Below, in pieces: positions 27,001 to 36,600 of a DNA stretch of 64,000 nucleotides. The stretch's first letter is position 1. Every line of letters starts with the position of its first letter. Source of the DNA: Candidatus Chloroheliaceae bacterium. GTDB lineage: Bacteria; Chloroflexota; Chloroflexia; Chloroheliales; Chloroheliaceae. The notes under the pieces were generated by a model. That model did no database searches. It was not told where the DNA came from and worked only from the letters and a program-made list of their open reading frames with translations. The stretch spans positions 23,253-87,252 of the forward strand of contig JACAUC010000001.1 of the NCBI GenBank assembly GCA_013390945.1. The letters run 5' to 3'. The translations under genes and the position numbers were made by a program.

Positions 27001-29185
27001 CTTGGTCTTTATGGAGCGGATGGAACGAGCCACCCTGTCCGAACTACAACATAAGTTAACGTTAGGTGAATACCATGTCTTTCACTACATTGGCCCTGCC
27101 TATTTTGAGCCAAATCTTAAAACAGGCGTACTAGTACTAGAGGATGAGGAAGGGCGAAGCCAACTGCTAAGTGGTCCAGAATTAGGAAAGCTGCTTCACA
27201 AACACAATACCATACGGCTAGTAGTTCTTAACATCAACGGTGCGGAAGGGGGACGTACCTCCCTAGCTGACCCGTTCGCGTCCACCGCTCAAAGTCTGAT
27301 CCATTCTGGAATACCAGCAGTAGTATCTATGCAGTTCGAAATAACCAATGAAGCACTCTCTGCCCACACCGAGGCTTTCTATAACACCTTAACACAAGGA
27401 CATGGGGTGGATTTGGCACTAAGTGAGGCCCGGCAAGCCGCCTTTAGCAAAGGCAACGACGTGGAATGGGCTAGTCCGGTACTTTACTTGAGTAACCCGG
27501 AAGGTCGTATCTTTGAGATGGCACCGTTAAGTATCGAGCAACAGGTCGCTGTACTCTCTAATAAAGCTTTGGCTGCTAGTCAACAGAAGGAATGGTCACT
27601 AGCAGTAGAACAATTAAAAGCACTTGTAGCCCTTGATCCTTCTCAGTCTGGAATAGCCGATAGTTTAATCCAAGCTCGCCAACAACAGGACTTATCAAGT
27701 TTCTACGCTAGTGGTTATCTTGCTTACGATGCCAAACGTTGGAAGAAAGCCCTAGAAGCTTTCCGACAAGTAGAGGAAATAGATAGTAACTATCGGGATG
27801 TGGGGACGCTTATACCAATCTGCGAGACCTCTGCCAGAGAGGAAGAGCTTGTTCTACTCCAACAAGCGGCTCAGGTAGCTTTTGACCACGAAGATTGGTA
27901 TGGTGCGATTGAGAAATTACAAAACATTCTAGTAATTGACCCCTTCCTAATTGAAATTACCGAAAAGCTGAGTCTAGCTCAAAGAGAGCTAGACTTGATC
28001 CGACTCTATACCAGTGGACAGGACTCTTATAGAAGCGGACAATGGCACGACGCTCTGAGAGCTTTCTACCAAACCCGAAACCTTGACAGCAGCTATAAAG
28101 ATGTAGCAAGTCTAATAAGTCGCCTTGAACAAATAATAGAGGAGGAGGAAGCCCAATCCCAAGCGACGACACTCATCAGTGAGGCCCAGGCTGCGCTTGA
28201 GCAGGAGGATTGGGTTGACGCAAATCAAAAAATCCAAGCTCTTCAGGCGATGGGGCCAAATTATGCGGGGGCGGCCTCAGATCTGCTAGAACATTACGAG
28301 CAACAACAACAACTGGCAACCCTCTACATCACTAGCTATGAACACTACAAAGCTGCTCGTTGGGAAGAGGCTTTAGAAAGCTTACGACAACTGCAAGGGA
28401 TGAAGAGCCACTATAAGGATGTGGATAATCTTATCTACCAGATTGAAAGCGGGCAAGCCGAAGTATCTAAAGATCAATTTTCGGAATTGTATCCTGATGC
28501 ACCACCTTATGTGTTGCAATCAGAAACAGAGGAAGAGGGGGTTCAAATGGTAGATTTGGGCGCATCTGATACGGCTCAATTCCGACCCTCTCCCGCCCAG
28601 ACTTCTAAACAAGCGTCACAAGCGTCTAATACATCCCCCTCAAAGAATGTCAGATCGCACCAGAAGTCTAACCAACCTCCTTCGACTCCTAAAGAGAAGA
28701 AGAAGTTCGCCGAAGAGTTGCCAGTAAGGGTACTCTACTGTATTTTAATTGGCTGGTGGGTTGGCCTCATCTGGACAATCGTGGCTTCTCTTGTTTGCTT
28801 GCCCATCTTTTCTATCGAGACCGGGATTACTATGCTCAAAAGGCTACCGACTCTTCTAACCTTACGCCCAGTTGAACCAGTACCCGCCGCAGTTCCAGTC
28901 GCTCCTAAATCAAAGGTAACCGCTCCTCAACATAGCTTCTTCTTCCGATTCACCTATTTCATTCTTCTTGGTTGGTGGCTAAGTTTAATCTGGAATTTGA
29001 TCGGATATGGTATGTGTTTCTCCCGTAAAACTATCTCAAACGGCTTTAAAAGGTTTAACCGTTTACCACAGATATTGACGGGGCCAAAAGATTTGGGTTA
29101 TTTACGGCTCTACGTTCTTATGGTTATATGGGGTCTTGTGCCTTTAACCGTTATTATAATGATGATGGTAAATATGAAGAAGTAA
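24089..29185 (+). CDS. Double-CHAT, TPR membrane protein (caspase-like protease plus pseudo-CHAT)
   Basis: About 1698 residues. I prefer the GTG at 24089 (GAGGAAACCT site); ATGs at 24074 and 24023 are alternatives. The layout is a direct duplication: [N-domain, CHAT, TPR-like repeats] twice. The first CHAT has the His in YIGHGYYD (~220) and Cys in LDACEAAR (~267). In the second the same places read YIGPAYFE (~1000) and LNINGAEG (~1046), so both catalytic residues are gone. The TPR-like units recur with LYxxGxxxYxxxRWxEAL and A..xxxWxxAI.KLQ. The C-terminus has a basic/Pro linker, two YccF-like segments (ILIGWWVGLIWTI and ILLGWWLSLIWNL) and a last helix. A membrane-anchored protease-type sensor or effector is the likely role. 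Confidence 0.85.
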   Translation: METRIYLDFDLQIESYYQGYHAEVLNSPAGPAAGDFRLPFSQLELEDILLQLGQTCYVEPEGLVATKEFGWQLFNAIFSGEIQRSLSLSINEAYRQGAGLRFRLFLDKAPELVDLPWEYLYYPAFNDFLGLLQQVALVRYLKMDEVVSSLSVEPPLRALVLISKPDQYPQFEVKKEWDELNEALSELQQAGLLTLERVEEATLAGLQKHLQKNDYHIFHYIGHGYYDVLLRDGVVVLENAEGQSHPVSGRELGQVLHEHSSLRLAILDACEAARTSRTDPYAATAQSLVQQGLPAVISMQFEIGDAAEAIQAEVLYSALAHGEGVDIALSKARQSVFAKGNDVEWGSSVLYLSSPNGRLFDLMPLNTEKQVANLYHKALVATEQEKWDTAVESLQTLLRLDPNQVEAQEKLKQIQQQQELDNLYTSGQNHSKAGRWGDAIAVLRQVQGIRSNYKEVETLLNSCEIEYERTRFTTLEQEAQLALYREEWDVAIEKLQSLLTLDPNQVEIAERLHQAQSHQQLTKLYATGQQYYEEYRWCEALEIFNQIQAIDSNYQNVRTLSGVCDEECRRIKITTLPQEAQAEIDRGNWTVAAQKLQQLLEIDPLQYEAQDKLSYVRQQQEVGKLYQAGYDSCKAERWEEALEYLQQVYDKAGNFRNVEAIISKVKAKIAGAIEEQPPQITSLYAEAQDAIEREKWAVAIEKFKTILNLDSSQIQAETKLNQARRQQEWATLYTTGYEYYTATRWQEALKCFRQLQKVADNYKDVATLIPEIETKLEETIIPTKSYLDFDLEIVPANQGYSLQVINAPVEPASSNFLIPFSPVELENLLFNLGRTRFVTNQELVPTREFGWKLFNAIFNGELLRCLSNSLTEAYRQGVGLRFRLILGKTPELVDLPWEYLYYPGMDNFMGLLQKTTLIRYIEVAERAKHLSIEPPLRLLVMISSPTDYPNFDVDLEWIRLYESLAEIQQEGLVFMERMERATLSELQHKLTLGEYHVFHYIGPAYFEPNLKTGVLVLEDEEGRSQLLSGPELGKLLHKHNTIRLVVLNINGAEGGRTSLADPFASTAQSLIHSGIPAVVSMQFEITNEALSAHTEAFYNTLTQGHGVDLALSEARQAAFSKGNDVEWASPVLYLSNPEGRIFEMAPLSIEQQVAVLSNKALAASQQKEWSLAVEQLKALVALDPSQSGIADSLIQARQQQDLSSFYASGYLAYDAKRWKKALEAFRQVEEIDSNYRDVGTLIPICETSAREEELVLLQQAAQVAFDHEDWYGAIEKLQNILVIDPFLIEITEKLSLAQRELDLIRLYTSGQDSYRSGQWHDALRAFYQTRNLDSSYKDVASLISRLEQIIEEEEAQSQATTLISEAQAALEQEDWVDANQKIQALQAMGPNYAGAASDLLEHYEQQQQLATLYITSYEHYKAARWEEALESLRQLQGMKSHYKDVDNLIYQIESGQAEVSKDQFSELYPDAPPYVLQSETEEEGVQMVDLGASDTAQFRPSPAQTSKQASQASNTSPSKNVRSHQKSNQPPSTPKEKKKFAEELPVRVLYCILIGWWVGLIWTIVASLVCLPIFSIETGITMLKRLPTLLTLRPVEPVPAAVPVAPKSKVTAPQHSFFFRFTYFILLGWWLSLIWNLIGYGMCFSRKTISNGFKRFNRLPQILTGPKDLGYLRLYVLMVIWGLVPLTVIIMMMVNMKK

Positions 29186-29227
29186 TTTAATTTTAATCTT
29201 TTATCAAAAATTAATAAATTTCTTCAT

Positions 29228-29270
29228 ATTACACTAATGTTTCACTTGCAATATTAGTGTAATTTTATTT
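29228..29270 (+). terminator. Intrinsic terminator after the CHAT gene
   Basis: ATTACACTAAT and its exact complement ATTAGTGTAAT separated by a 14-base loop, then TTTATTT. It lies 43 bases after the CHAT gene stop. Confidence 0.8.
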
Positions 29271-29323
29271 AAGGCTTAATTTAGTATAATAAAGTAGTTT
29301 TGAGTTTATAAAATAACAATAGG

Positions 29324-29394
29324 CTGGGGTGCAGGGACTCGAACCCCAACTTACTGATCCAGAGTCAGCTGTCCTACCATTAGACGACACCCCA
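29324..29394 (-). tRNA. tRNA-Gln(CTG)
   Basis: On the minus strand the acceptor TGGGGTG pairs with CACCCCA, the anticodon stem GCTGA pairs with TCAGT around the loop CTCTGGA (anticodon CTG), and the T arm carries GGTTCGAGTCC. The discriminator is G and CCA is not encoded. It is 71 bases long and reads CAG codons. The starting U is typical of tRNA-Gln. Confidence 0.93.
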
Positions 29395-29530
29395 AAATTG
29401 CTTAACGGGTGCATTATACAATAATGCACCTTATAAAGCAAATTGGCCCATATTTTAGCCTCAAACGCAACCAACTGACTAAAGCACAGTTGGTTCTCCT
29501 TATTATTCACCAATAGGAGTAAAGTGGGTT

Positions 29531-32500
29531 CTATGGTGTGGCGGATTGGAGAGGCCAGCCATCGTGTTCCTCGATTATGCTGTCCACCTCAGCCATTAGC
29601 CTGCTGGTTTGGGCTAGGGCGGCAACGACGCGCAGATAATGCTTTAGGTCATCAAAGGTTAGCTTCCGGCCCTTGCGGTCTTTAAGCCATTTTTCACAGA
29701 CCTGATAGCCGCCAATATGAAATTCCCACACTTCGGGTGGCACACCTTCAAAATATTGTTGCTTACTAATCCAGACCCGGCCCGGCTGCTGTAGCTTGCC
29801 AGTGGTCTCCCCAACAATCGGCTCGGTATATTTCACAAACTCGACTATGTTTTCCCCTTTTACTGGATAGCTAGGTGTGTCGGCTTGTGGCCCGGATTGC
29901 TCCATTAGATGAAGGCCCACTAGCTTTTCGCCTAAACCACAGAGGGCGCGGAATAGCTCAATTTGGCTCGTCAGGGGAACTCGCGGAAAATCTATCTTCA
30001 AAAACTCGGCGTAGCGACTGCGATAGGTAGGCGAATGAAACACAGCGTAAATGTAGTTGAACACATCTTCTGGCCCAAAGGTGGTTTGCAAATCGCCCTT
30101 GCCATCTTGGATAAAGTTAAGCCCGATTCGTTCGGTTATATCCTTAGTGAAAGTAGATGCAAGGTTAGGACGGCGACCATCGGGCGTGGTACTTGTTTCC
30201 TCCGTACCATCTAGCTTTGGCTTGGATTTGTCCGGGTAGAGGTAGAGTGGGGCTAAATTCATTATACCTTTGTTACTATAAAAAGCCCTATTATCTACCG
30301 GAAGTCGCGTTACTAAAAAGTGGCTATAGTTACCATCCAGAGCAACCTGTCTCATAAAAATTAAACCGAGATTTCCCCCGGCCAGCATGTGGTGCATTAC
30401 CTCACTACGTGGTCTACAATGAAACCCTTTGGAATTTCCAGTGTAGTAGGTATAGCGAATATCAAAAGGACGGTATGAGATTGGAGTAATTTTAACTTTA
30501 GAAAGCCCTGAAGCTTTTAAATCCTTCTGAGCCATTGTAACCTGCCAATCTTGAGCATCCCCCCCTAAATTATACTTTTCCCTTGCATCTTCAGGTGGTA
30601 GTGAAGCAAAATCGGTAACAGTTTTCCAAACCTCCTCTTGACTCCAGTGAATAGTCAAGTTATCCCGTGAGGTGACAATGCCGATACTGTTAACTGGAAG
30701 CATCTCTGTAATCTTCCATCCCTGATTATATTCTTTCTGTAGATCAATATTTTGGGGGGAAAAAAGATAGAACGGAGATTGTGGTGCAAGAGGTTTCCAG
30801 TCAGTAGAGCTAACGTCGCCATCTAACAACTTCTGGTATTTTTCCTCACGCTTACCGTAAAAATGGGCGTGTTTTACCTTAGCATCTACTTTTAGGCTGC
30901 TACTTTGTTTTTTTACAAATATACCGATAGCTACGCCCTGTTGAATATCAAACACGTTTTGGTCGGGGGAACCATCAGGGCTACGTTCCTTCTTCTTGCT
31001 ATTACCGTGTAAGTCTAGCAGGTAAATATCATCAAAGGTCTTCATCAGGCTTTGGCGCATACCCCTAAAGGTGGGATTATCCAAATAACCATGATTGGAG
31101 ATGAAGGCCAAAATACCATAACCCGTTTGCTCTATGCGCCATTGGGCAAAGCGAATGAATTTTACATAGTCGTCATTCAACCATTTTGGGTTTCTCTCGC
31201 CTAATGGCTTGTTATCCACCATGAAATAACCACCACTGATTTTCCCTATTTGGCTGTCTTTGCCATGTAACAAATCTGCTATCCAAGCAGAATTGTTAGA
31301 GGAATGCCCAGAGTAAGGGGGATTGCCCAACACTACCATTACAGGGGCATTGTATTTTATGCCACTGGCGGCGTTAGCTTCTTCCACTAGCCACTCGGCA
31401 AAAGGCAACTTGCCGCCTTCAAATCCTTCTTCAAGAGTGTTGGTAAGATAAACGCGCAGGCGTTCGTTACTCTGGAAGTTATAGCCAGTCTCAGCCAAGA
31501 GCAAGCCCACTTTCAGGTGAGCCACCGTGTAAGGGGCCATTAAGAGTTCAAAACCGAATAGGCGGGGTAAGAGGTGTTCCGCAACATACCCGTCCCACAT
31601 ACCTTTGTTATTGGCGAAATTATTCTCATAAATATGGCTAATCACCGCATAGAGGAAAGTACCTGTACCAGTAGCCGGGTCTAGTATTTGCACTTTATGG
31701 GTTTCAGATGTTTTCGGTTGGTTCGTGTCAGCTTCTTTCTTAGAAGTGAGCGTTATCTTGGTATCATCGGCCAAACCCATTGGAAGACCAAAATCGGTTT
31801 TAAGCAGATGGTCTACACTCCGCACGATATAGCTGACCACTGGCTCCGGGGTGTAATAGACTCCGCGAGCCTCACGCATTTTAGGGTCATAAGCGGCGAG
31901 GAAGGTCTCATAGAAGTGAACCACCGGGTCTTCTTGTTTGGTATGTTTACCAAAATCTTTGAGAATGACTGCGGCATCCGTCCTGTTAAGCAATTCCGCC
32001 AAATCGTCTACAACCCAAGTAACCCGTTCATCTAATTCAGGGCCAGCGATGTAGCCAAACATCTTTCGCAGGAAAGGATTGGTTTTAGGCAATCTATAGG
32101 CGGCGGTCTCACGGGTAAAAGCTTTATTACTTGGATTGCTAAACCGGGCGGCAAAGAGGCCGTAGCAAATAGTTTGAGCGTACATATCGGCAAACTGTTC
32201 GGGCGTTAAGTCTGGTATTAAGACCTCGCGAAAGCCGATAAGCTGACTATGGAGTGAACCACCTTTGTCCTCGTCCTCAAAGGTGCGCTTAATAGTCTCT
32301 CGTGTAAGTTTGGCGATAGTTGCCATCCGCTCGGCTAGTTCTTTAGGATTGGCAACGGTTTGAACCTGAGCGTTAATGAAGGCGGTCAATAACTCTTTAA
32401 CCTGCTCTGGCCCATTTGGTTCTAGTTTTAGTTTGCCACTTGCCCCAACCGTAGCCAGCCTACAAACCATCCGCTTTTCACCGTTTATATACCAGCGAAA

Positions 32501-32821
32501 CTCCAGGTAGTCGGTTAGGATTAAGTTACTCAAACTTTCCCGGTAACGTTTTAGCTGGTCGCTCTTTTCGGTCTGGTCAAGCGAGACACCTACATCTTTG
32601 GCCTCGATATAGCCAAGCGGGGTCTCGTTACGAGTTAGGATATAATCGGGCGCACCACATTTAACCCGTTTCGGCTCGTTTGTAGCCACAACACTAGGAA
32701 AGAGGGTATCCATTAGTGCTTTCAGGGCCGGGCGGTAGGTGTGTTCGGTGGCATTGCCAAGTTTTAGTGCTTTCTCAATGTCGGTGTAATATTTGGTCAG
32801 TGTGGCATCTTTAGCCATCAT
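29531..32821 (-). CDS. Type IIG/ISP-like restriction-modification enzyme
   Basis: A 1096-residue single-chain enzyme. The N-terminus has a PD-(D/E)xK nuclease core: PDYILTRNETPLGYIEAKDVG near residues 57-78. The N6-adenine methyltransferase follows with the SAM motif ILDPATGTGTFLYAV near 377 and the catalytic NPPYSGHSS near 500. The C-terminal ~500 residues form the target-recognition part, ending with a SKQQYFEGVPPEVWEFHIGGY block common to type ISP C-terminal domains. I see no SF2 helicase motor, so it is nearer to type IIG than to LlaGI-type ISP enzymes. No separate specificity or methylase gene is adjacent. It should cut unmodified foreign DNA and methylate the host site. Confidence 0.82.
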   Translation of the reverse strand: MMAKDATLTKYYTDIEKALKLGNATEHTYRPALKALMDTLFPSVVATNEPKRVKCGAPDYILTRNETPLGYIEAKDVGVSLDQTEKSDQLKRYRESLSNLILTDYLEFRWYINGEKRMVCRLATVGASGKLKLEPNGPEQVKELLTAFINAQVQTVANPKELAERMATIAKLTRETIKRTFEDEDKGGSLHSQLIGFREVLIPDLTPEQFADMYAQTICYGLFAARFSNPSNKAFTRETAAYRLPKTNPFLRKMFGYIAGPELDERVTWVVDDLAELLNRTDAAVILKDFGKHTKQEDPVVHFYETFLAAYDPKMREARGVYYTPEPVVSYIVRSVDHLLKTDFGLPMGLADDTKITLTSKKEADTNQPKTSETHKVQILDPATGTGTFLYAVISHIYENNFANNKGMWDGYVAEHLLPRLFGFELLMAPYTVAHLKVGLLLAETGYNFQSNERLRVYLTNTLEEGFEGGKLPFAEWLVEEANAASGIKYNAPVMVVLGNPPYSGHSSNNSAWIADLLHGKDSQIGKISGGYFMVDNKPLGERNPKWLNDDYVKFIRFAQWRIEQTGYGILAFISNHGYLDNPTFRGMRQSLMKTFDDIYLLDLHGNSKKKERSPDGSPDQNVFDIQQGVAIGIFVKKQSSSLKVDAKVKHAHFYGKREEKYQKLLDGDVSSTDWKPLAPQSPFYLFSPQNIDLQKEYNQGWKITEMLPVNSIGIVTSRDNLTIHWSQEEVWKTVTDFASLPPEDAREKYNLGGDAQDWQVTMAQKDLKASGLSKVKITPISYRPFDIRYTYYTGNSKGFHCRPRSEVMHHMLAGGNLGLIFMRQVALDGNYSHFLVTRLPVDNRAFYSNKGIMNLAPLYLYPDKSKPKLDGTEETSTTPDGRRPNLASTFTKDITERIGLNFIQDGKGDLQTTFGPEDVFNYIYAVFHSPTYRSRYAEFLKIDFPRVPLTSQIELFRALCGLGEKLVGLHLMEQSGPQADTPSYPVKGENIVEFVKYTEPIVGETTGKLQQPGRVWISKQQYFEGVPPEVWEFHIGGYQVCEKWLKDRKGRKLTFDDLKHYLRVVAALAQTSRLMAEVDSIIEEHDGWPLQSATP

Positions 32822-33342
32822 TTTCTCCGTTTAAGCTGTTACCCAAACCTAGATATTTGCTTATGTCTATGAAATAGCCGACGCTGCTAAAATTTGTTAC
32901 CGACTTATATTACCACATTACCAATAAAATTACAAGAACTTTATTGTCAAATAGCTTGTTGGTATAACGACAAATATGTTGTTATATAGAATATAGTAAG
33001 TGGAAAATATTTGGTAAATATACCTAAAGATTTCTTAGAGTTATTTGCCGTTCACTATGCACCTCAACTTAGAAATGTCCACATCTTCTATGTTCAGCGA
33101 TAGTAGTTCTCCCTTCCTTATGCCACTGTCGAGAAAAAGGGAGATCATGGCAAGGTCACGAACACCGGGGAAGGTAGCCAGTTGCTCCTTACTGGTAAGT
33201 GCTACGAATATCCTCCTAAACGGGGCAACCCCATCGTGTGTCAGAAGGGGATACAGGGGCGCGTGGCCCTAAATAGGACGGGTGATGAAGACGTTAAACA
33301 ATACACCATTTATTTATACCGTGTTTACTAATTTTAACCCAC
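32822..33342. other. Intergenic stretch with an integrase remnant
   Basis: AT-rich region upstream of the restriction-modification gene. The only coding trace is the tyrosine-recombinase fragment at 33030-33270, listed separately. Confidence 0.4.
33030..33270 (-). pseudogene. Tyrosine recombinase (phage-integrase family) fragment
   Basis: The minus-strand frame reads ALTSKEQLATFPGVRDLAM, then ISLFLDSGIRKGELLSLNIE and DVDI before a stop. This is the box I region of XerC/D-type integrases (catalytic Arg in TG(L/I)R..EL..L...D). The rest of the catalytic domain is missing. A decayed integrase next to a restriction-modification gene suggests a past mobile island. Confidence 0.65.
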
Positions 33343-33371
33343 TTGTTTACCAGCCCTAGTTATGGTATAAT
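33343..33371 (+). promoter_or_regulatory. Promoter candidate for the PUFA-synthase-like operon
   Basis: TTGTTT, 17 bases, TATAAT, about 230 bases upstream of the first gene. A second TATAAT occurs near 33440 without a good -35 box. The leader between has no gene. Confidence 0.45.
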
Positions 33372-33606
33372 GTGATGCCTGTAAATGCTCATCTGCTGTC
33401 CCAAAGCATTTGGTTTGGACAAAATTTAGGCTTGCCAAAATGTTATAATGCACTGGTAAAGTGGTACTTGGCAGAAAGTCGGTTCCTTACCCGGCTTGCT
33501 GGACTTATCGGATGAGCTTTTTGAATTGTCATGGTTTGGCCCCCACCCGGCCTGGAGATGTAATGAACTGCTTAAATATAATAAATGTTAGTGAGATGGA
33601 GGATTG

Positions 33607-36600
33607 ATGTCTGGAAATTCGCTAGAAACCAACGAGGTCAATGCCCAACTGCACCGGACCCCTATTGCCATTATCGGGATGGCTTCCATCTTCCCGCAAG
33701 CTAAAAATTTGCAGGATTATTGGGACAATATTTTAAGGAAGATTGATTGTATTACCGATGTACCACCCTCGCGCTGGGAGATCAAAGACTACTATGATCC
33801 CAACCCCCGCGCCCAAGATAAAACCTACTGTAAACGCGGCGGCTTTATACCGGATGTTGACTTTGACCCGGTAGAGTTTGGCCTACCACCCAACATCCTT
33901 GAGTCCACCGATGTCTCCCAACTCCTCGCCCTAGTGGTGGCAAAAGACGCATTGGACGATGCGGGCTACAACGATACTCGAAACTTTAGCCGAGAAGAGA
34001 TAGGCGTGGTGCTAGGCGTGGTCTCCGGCCAACAACTAATGCGCCCCTTAGTCAGTCGCTTGCAATACCCTATTTGGGAAAAAGTGCTGAGGAGTAGCGG
34101 CCTCTCCGACGAAGACTCCCAAAAGATTATCGCTAAAATCAAATTGGGCCATGTCGAATGGGAAGAAAACTCTTTCCCCGGTTTTCTCAATAACGTAGTC
34201 GCGGGACGGATTGCTAACCGCCTCGATTTGGGTGGCATGAACTGTACCCTCGATGCCGCTTGCGCTAGTTCGCTAAGTGCCGTAAAGCTGGCCCTGAGCG
34301 AATTGCTGGAGCATCGCGCCAGTATGATGCTTACTGGTGGCGTGGATATAGATAACTCGATCCTTACCTACATGTGTTTTAGCAAGACCCCAGCCTTCTC
34401 CAAAGGGGAGAATGTGCGAACCTTTGACACTGCCTCCGATGGTATGATGGCAGGCGAAGGTGTCGGTATCGTGGTGTTAAAACGCCTCGAAGATGCCGAA
34501 CGGGATGGCGATAGAATCTATGCCGTCATCAAAGGTATAGGTACTTCTAGCGATGGGCGCTTCAAAAGCATCTATGCCCCTCGTCCTGAAGGGCAGGCCA
34601 CTGCTTTGCGCCGGGCCTACAAGGATGCCGGATTTTCGCCTACTACGATTGGCCTAATTGAAGCCCATGGCACCGGAACCGTCGCAGGAGACTTGTGCGA
34701 GACGACCGCGCTACGGCAGGTCTTCACCGAGGCCGGGGCTGCTCCACAGAGTATTGCCTTGGGTAGCGTCAAATCACAGATTGGTCATACCAAAGGGGCG
34801 GCTGGCTCGGCTAGTCTTATAAAAACCGCCCTAGCCCTACACCATAAAATTCTCCCGGCTACCATCAATGTCACCGAACCCAATCCTAAACTTAACCTGA
34901 CCGAATCACCCTTCTACTTGAATACCGAGACACGCCCTTGGGTAAGCTCGGCAGATGGCACTCCTCGACGCGCCGGAATAAGTTCGTTTGGTTTTGGCGG
35001 TACAAATTTCCATGTCGTTATGGAAGAATATACCGGGGAACAGACCGGAACGTACCGGGTTAATAGTGTACCTAAGTCCATTATTCTAGCCGCCGACACC
35101 CCTGAGCAACTGTTGGAGCGTTGTCAGGAAGTAGCGGGACAACTCCAAAAACAAGTGGCGGAGTATCAGCCGACGGATCGGTATCCTGCCGAAGATTATT
35201 TTGCTCAGCTTAGTGCTGAAAGCAAAGCCATAATTCCGGCGACTGCGGCTAGAGTAGGCTTTGTGGCTAACTCTTTGGCAGAAGCACTCGACTTGTTGCA
35301 AGCGGCTACTGATTTGCTCAAAAAGAAGATTCAGGAAGAAGCGTGGGAACATCCCAAGGGCATCTATTACCGTAAGAGTGGCTTGGATACTCAAGGTAAG
35401 GTAGTGGCTCTCTTTTCAGGGCAAGGCTCGCAATATTTAGAAATGGGTCGGGAATTGGGCCTTAACTTCCCGGAAGTACGTAGCACTTATAGCGCGATGG
35501 ATAACCTCTTTATCAAGGATGGTTTACCCGCGCTTTCAACTACCGTCTTTCCGCCTCCGGCATTGACGCCAGCCCAAACAACGGCTCAGACCGCCGCTTT
35601 GCAAAATACCCGCTATGCTCAACCCGCTATCGGGGTTTTCAGTGCCTCACTCTACAAACTGCTCAAACAGGCCGGATTTCAGCCCGATTTCGTAGCCGGA
35701 CATAGCTTTGGTGAGTTAACGGCACTGTGGGCGGCGGACGTGCTGGAAGAAAACGACTATCTCGCCCTAGTTCGAGCCAGAGGTGAGGCGATGGCCGCTC
35801 CAACCGATAACCCCGATTTTGATACTGGCACGATGTTAGCGGTCAAAGGCGAAATCACTAAACTACGGGAAGATTTGAAGGACTTTTCAGATATTACCCT
35901 CGCTAACCTGAACTCCAAAACTCAGGTGGTCTTGGCTGGTACGAAACCTGCCATTGCTAGAGTGCAGGTCGCTCTACAAAGCAAGGGCTATTCAGTGGTT
36001 CCGCTGCCTGTGTCGGCGGCTTTCCATACCGCGCTGGTGGGTCACGCCCAAAAACCTTTTGCCGAGGCTATCCATGCGGTAAATTTCAAGGCTCCCACAG
36101 TTCCGGTTTATTCCAATACTACCGCCAATCCCTACCCAACCGAGCCTGCCGCCATTCAGCAAATCTTGGGGCAACACATCCTTGAACCTGTCCAGTTCCA
36201 GCAGGAGATAGAAAATATCTACGCGGCAGGCGGTTACTTCTTTATCGAATTTGGCCCTAGGGATATTCTGACCAATCTGGTAAAAGATATTCTGGGCAAT
36301 AAGCCTTATCTAGCGGTAGCGTTAAACTCTAGCCGCCAAAAAGATAGCGATCTCCAATTGCGGCGAGCGGTGATTCAACTGCGCGTGGCAGGCTTCCCCT
36401 TGCAGGACGCTGACCCTTATCAACAACCTGTTCGCAAGTCTACTCGAAAACGCAGTATGTTGAATATGCGCTTAAACGGTAGCAACTATGTCAATCCGCA
36501 GACGAAAGCTGCTTTTGAAAAGGCTTTACAAGACGGTCATCACATAATATCGAATGGAGTTCATCAAGTGGAACAGACTCCCGCAGTTCGCCCGGTAGAA

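Noticed and set aside
29265..29513. Minus-strand 82-residue frame over the tRNA
   Set aside because: The NGRTADSGSVSWGSSPCTP stretch is the well-known false translation of a tRNA-Gln gene.
33045..33272. Plus-strand 75-residue frame
   Set aside because: The complementary strand encodes a recognisable integrase fragment; the plus frame has no resemblance to any protein.
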